From Rahnella bruchi (GTDB lineage: Bacteria > Pseudomonadota > Gammaproteobacteria > Enterobacterales > Enterobacteriaceae), in NCBI RefSeq assembly GCF_003614975.1, contig NZ_QZWI01000022.1, positions 1-64,000 on the forward strand: a stretch of DNA of 64,000 nucleotides, read 5' to 3'. This document shows positions 38,423 through 47,900 of the stretch, piece by piece (the first letter of the stretch is position 1; every line of letters begins with the position of its first letter). The notes beneath the pieces are model-generated. The model was not told where the DNA came from. It searched no databases and was given only the letters and a program-made list of their open reading frames with translations. The position numbers and the translations under genes are program-made.

Positions 38423-40531
38423 TTAGTTAACCGGAAGAAAACTGCGTTCAACAATTGCACCCTCAGTAGGTACCACTTCGAGTTCATCATTTTGCAGATG
38501 TACATTGTCTGGCAGATTTAAGCTGTCTACCGTGATCGTATTGACCCGCCAGGGGGTCATATAGCTGACCAAAAGATCACCGTCGTCATTTGTTTTCGCA
38601 CCAAACTGATTATAAAAACTGACTCCGGCGGTGTGCGGTACTCGTACCAGTGCGGCGGTATCCCCCAGTTGCTGACCGAACGTGACCCCTTTGCTGTAAA
38701 CCAAAACACTGCCACTCACATCCGCATGATAGACACCCTCGGTACTGTTGCGTGTCACACCAAAATTGGCTTCACCCGTATTGTATTGGTACCCCGTCGT
38801 GGCTTCTAACTCATCGTCACCATGGATCGTGTGTTTTGCTGTCACGTCATACGTCAGACTGTAGTCATCCATTGCTGCACCGTAGAGATTAACACCGTTA
38901 CTGTTTTTATCCCGGCTGGACAGATCGGCCAGATATCCGATATTTGGCGTTTGGCTTCCCATTGAAAAGGGAATGCTAATGCTAAAACCGAAGACAGATT
39001 CTGTCGGGTCGTCCAGATCCCTTTCTCTGCCGGCATACATGCTTATATCCATGTCGTTAAAGCGGGTGTCTACATTAAGCGTGAGACTTTGATGACTGCC
39101 ATGCCGCATCCGCGAGCGCGTCCAGTCCCAGCTCAGGCTCAGCGTGGAGTCTTCGCTAAAGTTCTGATTTACCTCGAACTGTCCCCGGACTGCGCGCCGT
39201 ACGGTGTCATCATCCCAGCCGTAACGTAACGAATCAGCACGATCTATTTTCTCTTCCATAGTCCGGTACTGACTACCGTGTGGCCAGGCCTGTAGCTGAG
39301 CGTTGAGGTGTGTCTGGGTAGTTAAAAAAGCTTTCGAATAGCGAAGCCGCCACACCGTTCCGCTATTGTTTTCACCTTTCTGGCGATAGCGTGCTGCACT
39401 GAAATCAACAGAAAGTGCGCCGAGCGCATAGAGATCTTTACCCAGCCCGACAACCTGACTTGCATAGTTTTCCCCTTGCTGCCCCCCGGCATACAGCGTC
39501 AAACCTGGCCCCGCTCCCCAGGAAAAAGTGGACTGTATGAAGCGATCCTTGTCGCTATCATTACCGGTATAAGGTTGAAATCGTCCTGCAACCAACTCAT
39601 AACTGACTATATTTTCACCGGTAAGGTTCGGCATGACGGACCACGGTATAATTCGGGTTTTCTCGGTGCCATCATCCTCCTGAATGGTGATTTCCAGATC
39701 ACCCTGCGGATCGGGCGGGTAAAAATCTTTAATCGAAAAAGAGCCTGCCGGCACGTGGATACGGTACACGCGCAGTCCGTTTTGATGAATCGTGACTTCT
39801 GCGTCAGTGTGCGCGTAGCCATTAATCCAGGGTGAGGAAGGCCGCCAGCGATCGGGAAACATTGCCTGATTGCTGGCTAATGAGATACCGCGAAAGCTGA
39901 GAGCCTCAAACATTGCCGCCGAGGTTGTCCCGTCACCCAGGGTGAAGCGGGAACGCATCGACTGAATACTGCGCCACAAAGAATAGGAACGGGTGTAAGA
40001 ACCCTGGTCTCCTGTCTGCTCGTGCCAGAAGGTATTCTGATAGCGTAAACGCCACGCGCCAACATTCAGGCCGCTATCCAGATTGAGAGAAGCATCATTC
40101 CCGAGTGTATCCCACTGACTTTTCGTATTCAGGTGGTCCAGGTCAACACGGTAATTTGTAAAAAATGCATTGATACCGTCGTCCCAACGGCTGGTTACTA
40201 CGCCATTTTGCTGAGGAATGATGGTGTTTTTGGGGAACAGCAGTGTCAGAAGACCCGCAGATTTACTGTACCAGAACTGAAAATGAAACTGCGTTGCTGA
40301 CTTGCGGGTCAGGCATCCTGCTGCATTCCAGGCAAGACGTGAAACGATCTCTTTACGTACCCCCCACTCTTCCAGCAATGAATGGGTCAGGCAGGGGTAA
40401 TCTCCGCTGATATCCAGAGATATAGCGCCTTTATAAGTGTTATTGAAAATAATAAATGTTTTATCCGCAGCGTGGGCTGGCCGGACAAAAAACCAGGAGA
40501 GGAGAACAATAAACAGAGGGATATGTCGCAC
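38423..40531 (-). CDS. Orphan, C-terminally short fimbrial usher-like protein
   Basis: 702 residues from GTG without a recognisable ribosome-binding site. A signal peptide ends RPAHAA. Usher features are present: a DGINAFFTNYRV barrel start, WRLRYQNTFWH, RFTLGDGTTSAAMFEALSFRG, an NGLRVYRIHVPAGSF plug-like segment, then the barrel to about residue 640. It ends at VVPTEGAIVERSFLPVN, exactly where ushers usually enter their second C-terminal domain, so about 100-150 residues are missing. The bases after the stop do not appear to encode them. No chaperone or pilin gene is nearby and the N-terminal domain is short. It may be a decaying or altered usher. A terminator separates it from the DUF1090 gene. 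Confidence 0.8.
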   Translation of the reverse strand: MRHIPLFIVLLSWFFVRPAHAADKTFIIFNNTYKGAISLDISGDYPCLTHSLLEEWGVRKEIVSRLAWNAAGCLTRKSATQFHFQFWYSKSAGLLTLLFPKNTIIPQQNGVVTSRWDDGINAFFTNYRVDLDHLNTKSQWDTLGNDASLNLDSGLNVGAWRLRYQNTFWHEQTGDQGSYTRSYSLWRSIQSMRSRFTLGDGTTSAAMFEALSFRGISLASNQAMFPDRWRPSSPWINGYAHTDAEVTIHQNGLRVYRIHVPAGSFSIKDFYPPDPQGDLEITIQEDDGTEKTRIIPWSVMPNLTGENIVSYELVAGRFQPYTGNDSDKDRFIQSTFSWGAGPGLTLYAGGQQGENYASQVVGLGKDLYALGALSVDFSAARYRQKGENNSGTVWRLRYSKAFLTTQTHLNAQLQAWPHGSQYRTMEEKIDRADSLRYGWDDDTVRRAVRGQFEVNQNFSEDSTLSLSWDWTRSRMRHGSHQSLTLNVDTRFNDMDISMYAGRERDLDDPTESVFGFSISIPFSMGSQTPNIGYLADLSSRDKNSNGVNLYGAAMDDYSLTYDVTAKHTIHGDDELEATTGYQYNTGEANFGVTRNSTEGVYHADVSGSVLVYSKGVTFGQQLGDTAALVRVPHTAGVSFYNQFGAKTNDDGDLLVSYMTPWRVNTITVDSLNLPDNVHLQNDELEVVPTEGAIVERSFLPVN

Positions 40532-40542
40532 AGGTTAGGGGC

Positions 40543-40586
40543 AAAAAACCGCTAAGCGAAGACAGGTTTTCCTGACTCCGCTTAGC
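40543..40586 (-). terminator. Terminator after the DUF1090 gene
   Basis: On the minus strand GCTAAGCG (40586-40579) pairs with CGCTTAGC (40558-40551). Further pairing (TCAGG with CCTG) lies inside and a six-T run follows. It isolates the usher gene from upstream transcription. Confidence 0.82.
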
Positions 40587-40596
40587 AGATTTATTA

Positions 40597-41058
40597 CTAC
40601 TGCAGACGAGCGAGTTTAGCGCGAGCCTGATTCAGGTCCTGCTGTACTTCACGGACATCATTCTGTTTTTCAACCAGTTTACGCTGGTATTTAGAGATTT
40701 TCTGACGGTCACCGCGAGCCTGGGCCTTGTTCAAATCGGCCTGCACTTCGTTGACGTCTTTTGTTTTCTCAGCCAGTTTCTTCTCAAGCTTCGAGACATC
40801 CTTCTGGGCATCAGAGAGATTGTTGTTGTGATTATTATTGTTGTTATTGTTGTGATTGTTGTTGTCGTTGCAGTGTGCCGTCACTTCAGCCAGACCCTTT
40901 TTCAGGCCCGCAACTTTGTTGGTGTTGCCATACTTCTGAGCAATCGAGATTTGTTTTTCCAGTGAAGCACGCTTTGATGCGCAGTTGTCTGATGCGTGAG
41001 CAGCGGTGAAGAAACCTGTCGCCATGATCAGAGTTAAAGCTGTTGTTAATTTTTTCAT
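40597..41058 (-). CDS. DUF1090 (YqjC-like) periplasmic coiled-coil protein with Asn-rich insert
   Basis: 153 residues; AAGGAG precedes the start. A signal peptide ends TAAHAS, followed by DNCASKRASLEKQI and a CN pair near residue 62, typical of DUF1090. Residues about 63-80 are almost all Asn with a few His. From 81 a charged helix predicts a long coiled coil (KDVSKLEKKLAEKTKDVNEV and similar). Family function is unknown. The insert is encoded by a run of AAC/AAT codons prone to length change. Confidence 0.82.
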   Translation of the reverse strand: MKKLTTALTLIMATGFFTAAHASDNCASKRASLEKQISIAQKYGNTNKVAGLKKGLAEVTAHCNDNNNHNNNNNNNHNNNLSDAQKDVSKLEKKLAEKTKDVNEVQADLNKAQARGDRQKISKYQRKLVEKQNDVREVQQDLNQARAKLARLQ

Positions 41059-41137
41059 TGTCGATCTCCTTGGTCAGTTACATGCCCAATACCGGGGCCC
41101 TAATTTCTGAACAAAGTGTAAAATCACGCAGTGGCGT

Positions 41138-44100
41138 TTACGACGCGTCCGCTTCCTCATTTTCGTGTAGGACTGTCTCCAGCTTCTGTAGGCTTACTTT
41201 CAGCGTTTCACAAAGATAAATCAGCGCGCTTTCCAGTTCCGCCAGCTCAGGCTGCGTGATTCGTTGTTCGAGCCGGATGCACAGCGCCTCAATCTCGGGA
41301 ACACCCAGTAACTGCAACCCACCCCGCAAGCGATGAAGTTTTGATGGCAATTCCTGCTGGTTCATCCCATTGCTTTGTGCGAACCAGCGGAGCATCTCTT
41401 CCAGTTCGTTAATTTGCAGGGTAAGAAAAATGCGGCCATTTTTACCTTCCAGCAACGCGGCGGGTAAGTTAATTTTGGGCGGGTCATTTGTGAATGTCAG
41501 ACTCTGAATACCATCGGTTAATTGCTCTAAAGTGATGGGTTTAAACAGACATCCATCCATTCCTGCGGCAATAGCCGCCAGGCGCGTGTTGTCACGGGCA
41601 TCAGCCGTAACGCCGAGCAAACGGATGTCGGGATAATGCTGGTGAATGTGGGTGGCAAGCTCAAAACCGTCCATTTCCGGCATATTGCAGTCAGTAACGA
41701 TCAGATCAGCGTGATGATGTTCAAGATGCGCGATTAACGCTTTTGCGCTGGCAAAGCTGGTTGCATGATGTCCAAGGTGAATAAGTTGATGTTCAAGCAG
41801 CATTCTTCCTGCACTGTTATCGTCGACGATGAACACCTGCAAGTGGTAAGGCCGGAAGACTTCTGCTGGAGAGTTACCGGCAAGGGTATCAATTGCTGCG
41901 GGCAAAAGAGGCAAGCACAAATGAACGGTGACCTGCGTTCCTTGCAGTGGCTGGCTTTGCAACACCATTTCCCCTCCCATCTTTTCGATGAGCTTTCGGC
42001 AAATGTACAACCCCAGGCCGCTCCCCTCGCCAGTTCGCTTATTCTCGCCCTGAGAAAATCGCTCGAAGAGCCCCTTTTGAACGTCAGGCGAAATTCCTTT
42101 GCCGGTATCTTGCACATCGATCTGCAGGTTTATCCTGTTGTCAGTCTCTGCCAGATGGTGAATCGCCCTGAGCGTTACACTACCGGAAGGCGTGAACTTA
42201 ATGGCGTTACCGAGTAAGTTTGAAATGATTTGCCGCAGACGAAGAGGATCGACGAACACGTCATCTTTCAGCTCGCTGTCCATTTCCAGATTAAACTTCA
42301 GCCCTTTTTGCGCCGCCACCCCCTCAAAGAGCAAGGCAATGGATTCAAGCAGGGTAAGTAGTGGTGTTCTGCAAGGATAAAGCGTCAATTTCCCTGCCTC
42401 AATGCGCGACACATCCAGGATATTACCAATCAGCGACAGCAAAGATTGCCCTCCCTGCCAGGCTGCCTGAATGCGTTTCTGATTATCTTCTATATCGTGA
42501 GGGCGTTTCATAACCAGTTCAATCAGGCCAATGATGGCACTGACCGGCGTCCTCAATTCATGACTCATTGTTGCGATGAAGTGGCTTTTGATCTCATTCG
42601 CATTATCAGAGACGATTTTAGATTTTTTTAATATTTTCATCCTGCGTTGCAATACGACTAAATACCAGCAACTGAGCGCCGACAGCCCCATAAATATTAC
42701 AGCCAGAGAAATCCACAATGCTTTGTGATCAATAAAAAGATTAGTCGCCGATACCAGATGTTGATTGATGCTGCCGCTATTGCGAGTGATGGCGTGAAAT
42801 TCTTCGGGAGGAATATTAATAAGTGCTTTGTTCAGAATGGTTAACAATGGGTACAAGTCTTGTGAGACGCCCAATGAAAAACGCATGGGTGCGGTATCTA
42901 CGCTGCCGAGGATTTCTAATCCAGAAAATTCATCGGCACTTAACCAGTCATTGGCCACCAGAAGAGGGACAAGCATGATGTCACAATGCCCCTGCAGCAC
43001 ACACATAAGACCTGTTCTCCAGGTGTCCGTTCTGATGACATTCCCGTCATCATGCATTTGCAGCCAGTCTTTAGGCCGCTGATCGCGAAGTGCGACAATG
43101 TGTGGGGCCCGCATATTCATTCGGGCATTTTTTTTGCCTACCATGACCCAGGAGTTGTAAAGCCAGGTCCGGGTCGTCAAAAGATTATGCTGCCATATAT
43201 TTTTCTGAATCGCTCCGGCAACAAGATCACTTTCTCCGTTCTCGACTGCCTTCAGGGCAGCATCAAAATTCGGATAGGGTTTAATCTCAAAATGAAAACC
43301 GGTGCGTAATCTTAATGCGGTAAGGAGGTCCGCCATAATACCGTGGAGCTGACCAGCTGCGTTAATCCACGAAATAGGACTATTGCCTTCAATCACTGCA
43401 ACGCGAATTTTAGGATGGTCTTCAATCCACTTATGCTCAAGAGGGGTGTATGCGGGACGCTGCTCACTCAGCGAAAGGGGAAATCCTCCATTCCAGCGTC
43501 TGTGAATTTCTACTGAGACATTGTCGGGTAAGGCTTCAAGTATTTTATTGATAACCTCAATCCAGGGCTTATTCTGCGGTAATGCCGCAAAAGCAAAACC
43601 GACAGCCTTAAAGGAACGATCAACAGGTCGGGTGGAAAGATTGCTGAAATTCGACTGGCTTATCAGATATTGCGTTGTGGTCACATCGCAGATAAAAACG
43701 TCGATATGCCGGAACATCAGCGCTTCTAAGGCAAGACGGTTGGAGGAAAATGTTGCTAACTGCGCGCCGGGGAACTGTTCCAGAATAGCTTTGCTGTTGA
43801 ATTGAGGGCATATTGCAATCCGCCGCGTATGCTGATGGGAGGGCGAATCAATATTCTCAACCTCTACTGGCGTATTAATACTATAAGGTCTGCTCAGCAC
43901 CATATGCTTATCGAGCTGACTTTGGCCTGCCTGAGCGATTAAATCTGCTTTGCCATTCACCAGTGCAGACATTGCATCATGGTAACTGGGGTAGCGAAGA
44001 ACCTCGATATTGATATTGAGATTTTCAGCAATTAACCCCAAAAAATCGGCATTGATGCCACCGTAATCGTTTAATCCGGTCGTGATGTCATAAGGCGGGG

Positions 44101-44296
44101 ACATAGGTAGCCAGACTGCAAGCCGCAACTGGCGATGTTCACGCACCCAGCGCCACTGTTCTCCACTTAAACCAGGGTTTTCGAGAGTAAATTTACTGCG
44201 GGCCAGCAACTGTAATTCATTCTCTGAGGCGAAAGCCTGCCCGAAAAAAATACTCATTACGTACCAGACAATCATCCACCACCTTAACATGCTCAT
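41138..44296 (-). CDS. EvgS/BvgS-type hybrid sensor histidine kinase
   Basis: 1052 residues. Signal peptide to about 23; two tandem periplasmic solute-binding (Venus-flytrap) domains at about 50-270 and 290-510; a membrane helix at 526-548 and no evident PAS domain. HisKA follows with His579 (MSHELRTP), then HATPase with N box near 692-700 and GKGISP and GSGLGLY glycine boxes. The receiver domain has Asp869 (VTDCNMPEMDG), and an HPt domain has His988 (LHRLRGGLQLLG). The phosphorelay is thus His-Asp-His to a partner regulator. Its start overlaps the regulator stop by four bases (ATGA), so the pair is one operon. The sensed signal is unknown. Confidence 0.93.
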   Translation of the reverse strand: MSMLRWWMIVWYVMSIFFGQAFASENELQLLARSKFTLENPGLSGEQWRWVREHRQLRLAVWLPMSPPYDITTGLNDYGGINADFLGLIAENLNINIEVLRYPSYHDAMSALVNGKADLIAQAGQSQLDKHMVLSRPYSINTPVEVENIDSPSHQHTRRIAICPQFNSKAILEQFPGAQLATFSSNRLALEALMFRHIDVFICDVTTTQYLISQSNFSNLSTRPVDRSFKAVGFAFAALPQNKPWIEVINKILEALPDNVSVEIHRRWNGGFPLSLSEQRPAYTPLEHKWIEDHPKIRVAVIEGNSPISWINAAGQLHGIMADLLTALRLRTGFHFEIKPYPNFDAALKAVENGESDLVAGAIQKNIWQHNLLTTRTWLYNSWVMVGKKNARMNMRAPHIVALRDQRPKDWLQMHDDGNVIRTDTWRTGLMCVLQGHCDIMLVPLLVANDWLSADEFSGLEILGSVDTAPMRFSLGVSQDLYPLLTILNKALINIPPEEFHAITRNSGSINQHLVSATNLFIDHKALWISLAVIFMGLSALSCWYLVVLQRRMKILKKSKIVSDNANEIKSHFIATMSHELRTPVSAIIGLIELVMKRPHDIEDNQKRIQAAWQGGQSLLSLIGNILDVSRIEAGKLTLYPCRTPLLTLLESIALLFEGVAAQKGLKFNLEMDSELKDDVFVDPLRLRQIISNLLGNAIKFTPSGSVTLRAIHHLAETDNRINLQIDVQDTGKGISPDVQKGLFERFSQGENKRTGEGSGLGLYICRKLIEKMGGEMVLQSQPLQGTQVTVHLCLPLLPAAIDTLAGNSPAEVFRPYHLQVFIVDDNSAGRMLLEHQLIHLGHHATSFASAKALIAHLEHHHADLIVTDCNMPEMDGFELATHIHQHYPDIRLLGVTADARDNTRLAAIAAGMDGCLFKPITLEQLTDGIQSLTFTNDPPKINLPAALLEGKNGRIFLTLQINELEEMLRWFAQSNGMNQQELPSKLHRLRGGLQLLGVPEIEALCIRLEQRITQPELAELESALIYLCETLKVSLQKLETVLHENEEADAS

Positions 44297-44910
44297 ATGT
44301 CCTCAAGCAGATTCATAAGGATATCAAGGCTTTTAACATTACACTTTTCCAGCATTCTGACTTTATAAGTACTGATCGTCTTATGGCTGAGGAGCAATAT
44401 ATCGGCAATTTGCTTATTTGTTTTTCCTCGCCTGAGATACTGCAAAACAGTCAATTCCCGGTCAGACAAGCGGGATAGCAAATTATCCTGAGGTTGTGGT
44501 GATTGTAATTTTTGGCGGATAAACCCCATCACTTCTGCCGGGAAAAAATGATAATTTGCGAGGATTAAACGGCAAATAGGATCCAGTTCTTCGAGATCAA
44601 TATTTTTATTTACAAAGCCATCAGCCCCGGCCTCTAACGTTCGCTGAGCATACACTTCGGCGGATTGGTTGGTATAAATCAGGATTTTAAGGTTCGGGAA
44701 ATGTTGTTTAATACGAGGTAACATGTCAAGGCCGTCACTTCCATTCAACTCAAGATCCAGCAGGAGCAGGTCGGGTGTGCTTTGGTGTATTTGTTGGAGT
44801 AATCTGTCTCCATTAGAGCTGGTTACACAAAAATCGCCTTTGTTCTCAAGCGTAATTTTTAGTGCGAAACAAATTGCAGGGTGATCGTCGACAAGTAAAA
44901 TCGGAATCAT
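44293..44910 (-). CDS. EvgA/BvgA-type LuxR-family response regulator
   Basis: 205 residues. The receiver domain has acidic residues at DD (8-9), phosphoacceptor Asp52 (LLLLDLELNGSDG) and a conserved Thr/Lys (YTN, VNKNID). A LuxR helix-turn-helix occupies about 143-200 (LSDREL...LRRGKTNKQIADILLLSHKTISTYK). It is the final Asp acceptor for the hybrid kinase encoded next. Targets are unknown; the neighbouring secreted repeat protein and catalase are candidates only by position. Confidence 0.93.
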   Translation of the reverse strand: MIPILLVDDHPAICFALKITLENKGDFCVTSSNGDRLLQQIHQSTPDLLLLDLELNGSDGLDMLPRIKQHFPNLKILIYTNQSAEVYAQRTLEAGADGFVNKNIDLEELDPICRLILANYHFFPAEVMGFIRQKLQSPQPQDNLLSRLSDRELTVLQYLRRGKTNKQIADILLLSHKTISTYKVRMLEKCNVKSLDILMNLLEDI

Positions 44911-45330
44911 AATGTTTTGTTTACGCCTGTCAATTTATTGTCTGTAATGCAGATACTATACAAATTTATTTTATAATGTACCTTTCCTTTGCAACGCAGT
45001 ATAAATTGGTTTTTTATTTAAAAAATAGAATGTCAAATTTAATAAAATGAATTTGTGTGCGCGGCATAATAGTAGCGTCATGTTTTTGTTGATGTGACTG
45101 AATAATCAGGAGGCTAAACTTACATCCAAAATAGAATTATTTGGTGACCAGAAGGGAGAATTGACAAGCAACGTGCTGATGGAACGCTTACGGGGGAGTC
45201 TGAAACATGAGTAGCTGCAGCTTGTGCCACAGCCTGTCCGTGCGATGTGAACAAAGTACTGAGAAAAAAGTGCCCTGCTTAACCTGGGAAATCTATTCAT
45301 CTGAGGTTCTTAAATCAGGACACAGGAGAC
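44911..45330. other. Gap upstream of the response regulator gene, with a possible startless small frame
   Basis: It contains the regulator's promoter region. A frame from 45119 to 45214 (31 codons, SKIELFGDQKGELTS near its start) follows a strong CAGGAGG at good spacing, but its first codon would be CTT. It may be a small gene that lost its start. No terminator with a T run is evident. Confidence 0.35.
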
Positions 45331-45636
45331 TCAGTAATGTCCGGTCACAGCCGCCGCAGTAAGAGGATGGTCAGAACCTGCAATAACCATCGTGCGGGCG
45401 ACAGGATGTGCACCATTACCATTCGTCGCTGCGGCCATTGCTACAGGATGGTCGGATGAAGCGATTGCAGCACCGCGGGCAACAGGGTGTGCTCCATTAC
45501 CACTGGTCGCTGCCGCCATGGCAACAGGATGGTCGGATGTAGCCACAACAGTTGCTCTGGCGATCGGATGATAATGAGCAAATGCCGGGAGACTAACGGC
45601 CGCAATGGTTAATGCCAGAATGATTCTTTTCATCAT
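45331..45636 (-). CDS. Small exported His-Pro repeat protein, unknown function
   Basis: About 101 residues from 45636 or 45633 (MMKRIIL; AGAGGT lies just upstream; a longer frame to 45660 is less likely). A signal peptide ends LPAFAH. The mature part is a 27-residue repeat, nearly three copies, of the form HPVAR....A.SDHPVAMAAAT.GNGA, encoded by an 81-bp DNA repeat. The six His-Pro dipeptides at regular spacing could bind metal or form a surface coat; I recognise no family. It lies between the two-component system and the catalase and is transcribed with the former's direction but at a distance. Confidence 0.65.
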   Translation of the reverse strand: MMKRIILALTIAAVSLPAFAHYHPIARATVVATSDHPVAMAAATSGNGAHPVARGAAIASSDHPVAMAAATNGNGAHPVARTMVIAGSDHPLTAAAVTGHY

Positions 45637-45660
45637 ATTACCTCTAAAAACTAAGAACAT

Positions 45661-46332
45661 TATTTACAGCATGGAACGACAATTAACGTATCTGTTTCGG
45701 TCAGATTCCAATGCGTAGCAAAACCTCATCTAGGAAGTTCAATTTTCACACGCCATCATCAATGCATATCAAATAGTTTAAAAGTATATTTTTGTTTATA
45801 TTTAAATTTATATAAAATAACTGGCATCGGATTGTCGTTGTTTTTCAATTTCGACCCAATGATTGATGTTATGACATAGTGACTATGTCTCTGGAGCAGA
45901 TAGCTACGCCGCGACAGCTCCTTTTTATTAGTCACCCTAAAATGAGTGCATTCATTTTGTATTTTTAACATCGATCCATAATCCTCTGTCATCCCATTAA
46001 AATGCAGAGTTTATGTTTTTATTGTGATCGCGATCACTCAAATATCCCTAATGGCTTTAATTCGCACTAACCTGACCAATTCCACTAATAGGTAATGGCT
46101 ATCCTTTTTAGTTATGTGATTATTCTACTCTGGTTTCAATTTTAACCTGCAAGCGGCTGTCACTCTGGTTTTTTAAATATATGAAATTGCATTTTTTAAA
46201 AAGTATTTTACCCGTAAAGTCTGGAGGATTGCTTGGGAGTAATTTTCACTTAATTCTCAAGTGTGATAAAACAAAAAAGGGCTATATCCAATGCACCAAT
46301 GCAGGTATCAAAAAATAATTAGGGAGAAGAGA
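45661..46332. other. Divergent control region upstream of the catalase
   Basis: About 670 AT-rich bases without a credible gene. It holds promoters for the His-Pro repeat gene and the catalase and a strong CRP-type palindrome at 46023-46038. Confidence 0.45.
46023..46038. promoter_or_regulatory. CRP-type binding site
   Basis: TGTGATCGCGATCACT is a near-perfect match to TGTGA-N6-TCACA. It is about 310 bases upstream of the catalase start, and could act on either divergent gene. Confidence 0.6.
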
Positions 46333-47862
46333 ATGAATAAAGTCGTTCTATCCAGTGTTGTTTTGTTATTTATGTCACCACAATTTTCTTTGGCGGCCAC
46401 CAATAATCAAATGACGCAAGATAATGGCGCCCCTGTTGGGGACAATCAAAATTCACAAACTGCCGGACCCGCAGGTCCAACTTTATTGCAGGATGCCCAT
46501 CTGCTGCAGAAACTCCAGCGGTTTGACCGCGAGCGGACACCTGAACGGGTTGTGCACGCCCGTGGAACAGGAGTCTTTGGGGAGTTCAAAGCAGAAAAGA
46601 ACATTTCGAACTTAACGGTCGCGAAGGTCTTTAGTGCGGGCACCACAACGCCTGTGTTTGTTCGCTTTTCAACGGTTATCCATCCGAAGGGGTCACCAGA
46701 AGAATTGCGCGATCCGCATGGTTTTGCCATGAAATTTTATACCTCTGAAGGTAACTGGGATTTAGTGGGATTAAGTGAACCCATATTCTTTATCCGCGAT
46801 GCGATGAAGTTCCCCGACATGATTCATTCGCTCAAGCCCTCTCCTGTTACCAATGTGCAGGACCCGAACAGGTACTATGACTTTTTCAGTCATCAGCCTG
46901 AAAGCACGCATATGTTGACGCGTATTTTTTCGTATCAGGGTATCCCGTCGTCCTATCGTAAAATGGATGGTTTTGGCGTACATGCCTTTAAGTTTGTAAA
47001 CGATAAAGGCGAAGTGACCTATGTTAAATTCCATTTCAAAAGCCGTCAGGGTGTCGCCGGTTATAGTGGCACGCAGGCTAAAGAACAGCAGGCGAAAGAT
47101 TTCAATAATCTGACTAACGATCTGTATAACACCATTAAGGCCGGTAAATATCCGGTCTGGGATTTATATATAAAAACGCTTAAGCCGGCGCAGCTTAATA
47201 ATTTCAAGTTCAATCCCCTGGATGACACAAAAGAGTGGCTCAACGTCCCTGAAACTAAAATAGGCACACTGACGTTGAATAAAGTACCTGACAATTTCTT
47301 TGAAACCACGGAGCAAGTCGCATTCGACCCGTCTAACCTCATTCCCGGAATAGAAGCATCGGAAGACAGAATGTTACAAGGGAGGCTTTTCTCCTATGCG
47401 GATACGCATATGTACCGCCTCGGGGCAAATTATCAAAATATTCCAGTTAACCGCCCGAAAGTCGAGGTGCGAAATTATAACCAGGATGGCAGTGGTCATC
47501 AGGGCATGACCTCCGGGGATGTGAATTATCAGCCTTCAGTAGCTGACAACGCCGTGAAGGATAATCCGGCATACAAAAAAACCACCCCAACACTCGAAGG
47601 CACGGTGCAACAAGCAATCATTGCGAAAACGGACAACTTTGAGCAAGCCGGTATTTATTACCGCTCAATGACTCCGCAACAGCAAAACGATCTTATTGAC
47701 GATCTGGGCAATGACTTAATGCAAGTTAAGAACGAGCAGGTACGACACACAATGCTGAGCTATTTTTATCGGGCCGATGCGGAATATGGAAAACGTCTTG
47801 CTGAACATACAAAAGACGATCTTGCGATGATTCAAAAAATGGCAGAAAAATTAACCGATTAA
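46333..47862 (+). CDS. Periplasmic KatB-like catalase with altered distal site
   Basis: 509 residues from the ATG at 46333, which follows GGGAGAAGAG; the frame's earlier ATG at 46291 is unlikely. A signal peptide ends SLAAT, then DNGAPVGDNQNSQTAGP as in P. aeruginosa KatB. The catalytic His is His75 (RVVHARGTG). The proximal haem ligand Tyr is in RLFSYADTHMYRLG. Two changes stand out: the usual VGNN.P loop, whose first Asn is the distal catalytic residue, reads VGLSEP, and RDPRGF reads RDPHGF. Activity may therefore be reduced or shifted towards peroxidase. The ankyrin gene 38 bases downstream makes a katB-ankB-type operon. Confidence 0.88.
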   Translation: MNKVVLSSVVLLFMSPQFSLAATNNQMTQDNGAPVGDNQNSQTAGPAGPTLLQDAHLLQKLQRFDRERTPERVVHARGTGVFGEFKAEKNISNLTVAKVFSAGTTTPVFVRFSTVIHPKGSPEELRDPHGFAMKFYTSEGNWDLVGLSEPIFFIRDAMKFPDMIHSLKPSPVTNVQDPNRYYDFFSHQPESTHMLTRIFSYQGIPSSYRKMDGFGVHAFKFVNDKGEVTYVKFHFKSRQGVAGYSGTQAKEQQAKDFNNLTNDLYNTIKAGKYPVWDLYIKTLKPAQLNNFKFNPLDDTKEWLNVPETKIGTLTLNKVPDNFFETTEQVAFDPSNLIPGIEASEDRMLQGRLFSYADTHMYRLGANYQNIPVNRPKVEVRNYNQDGSGHQGMTSGDVNYQPSVADNAVKDNPAYKKTTPTLEGTVQQAIIAKTDNFEQAGIYYRSMTPQQQNDLIDDLGNDLMQVKNEQVRHTMLSYFYRADAEYGKRLAEHTKDDLAMIQKMAEKLTD

Positions 47863-47900
47863 ATAAGGAGCCTGCCTGCGTAAACAGGCAGGATATAACG

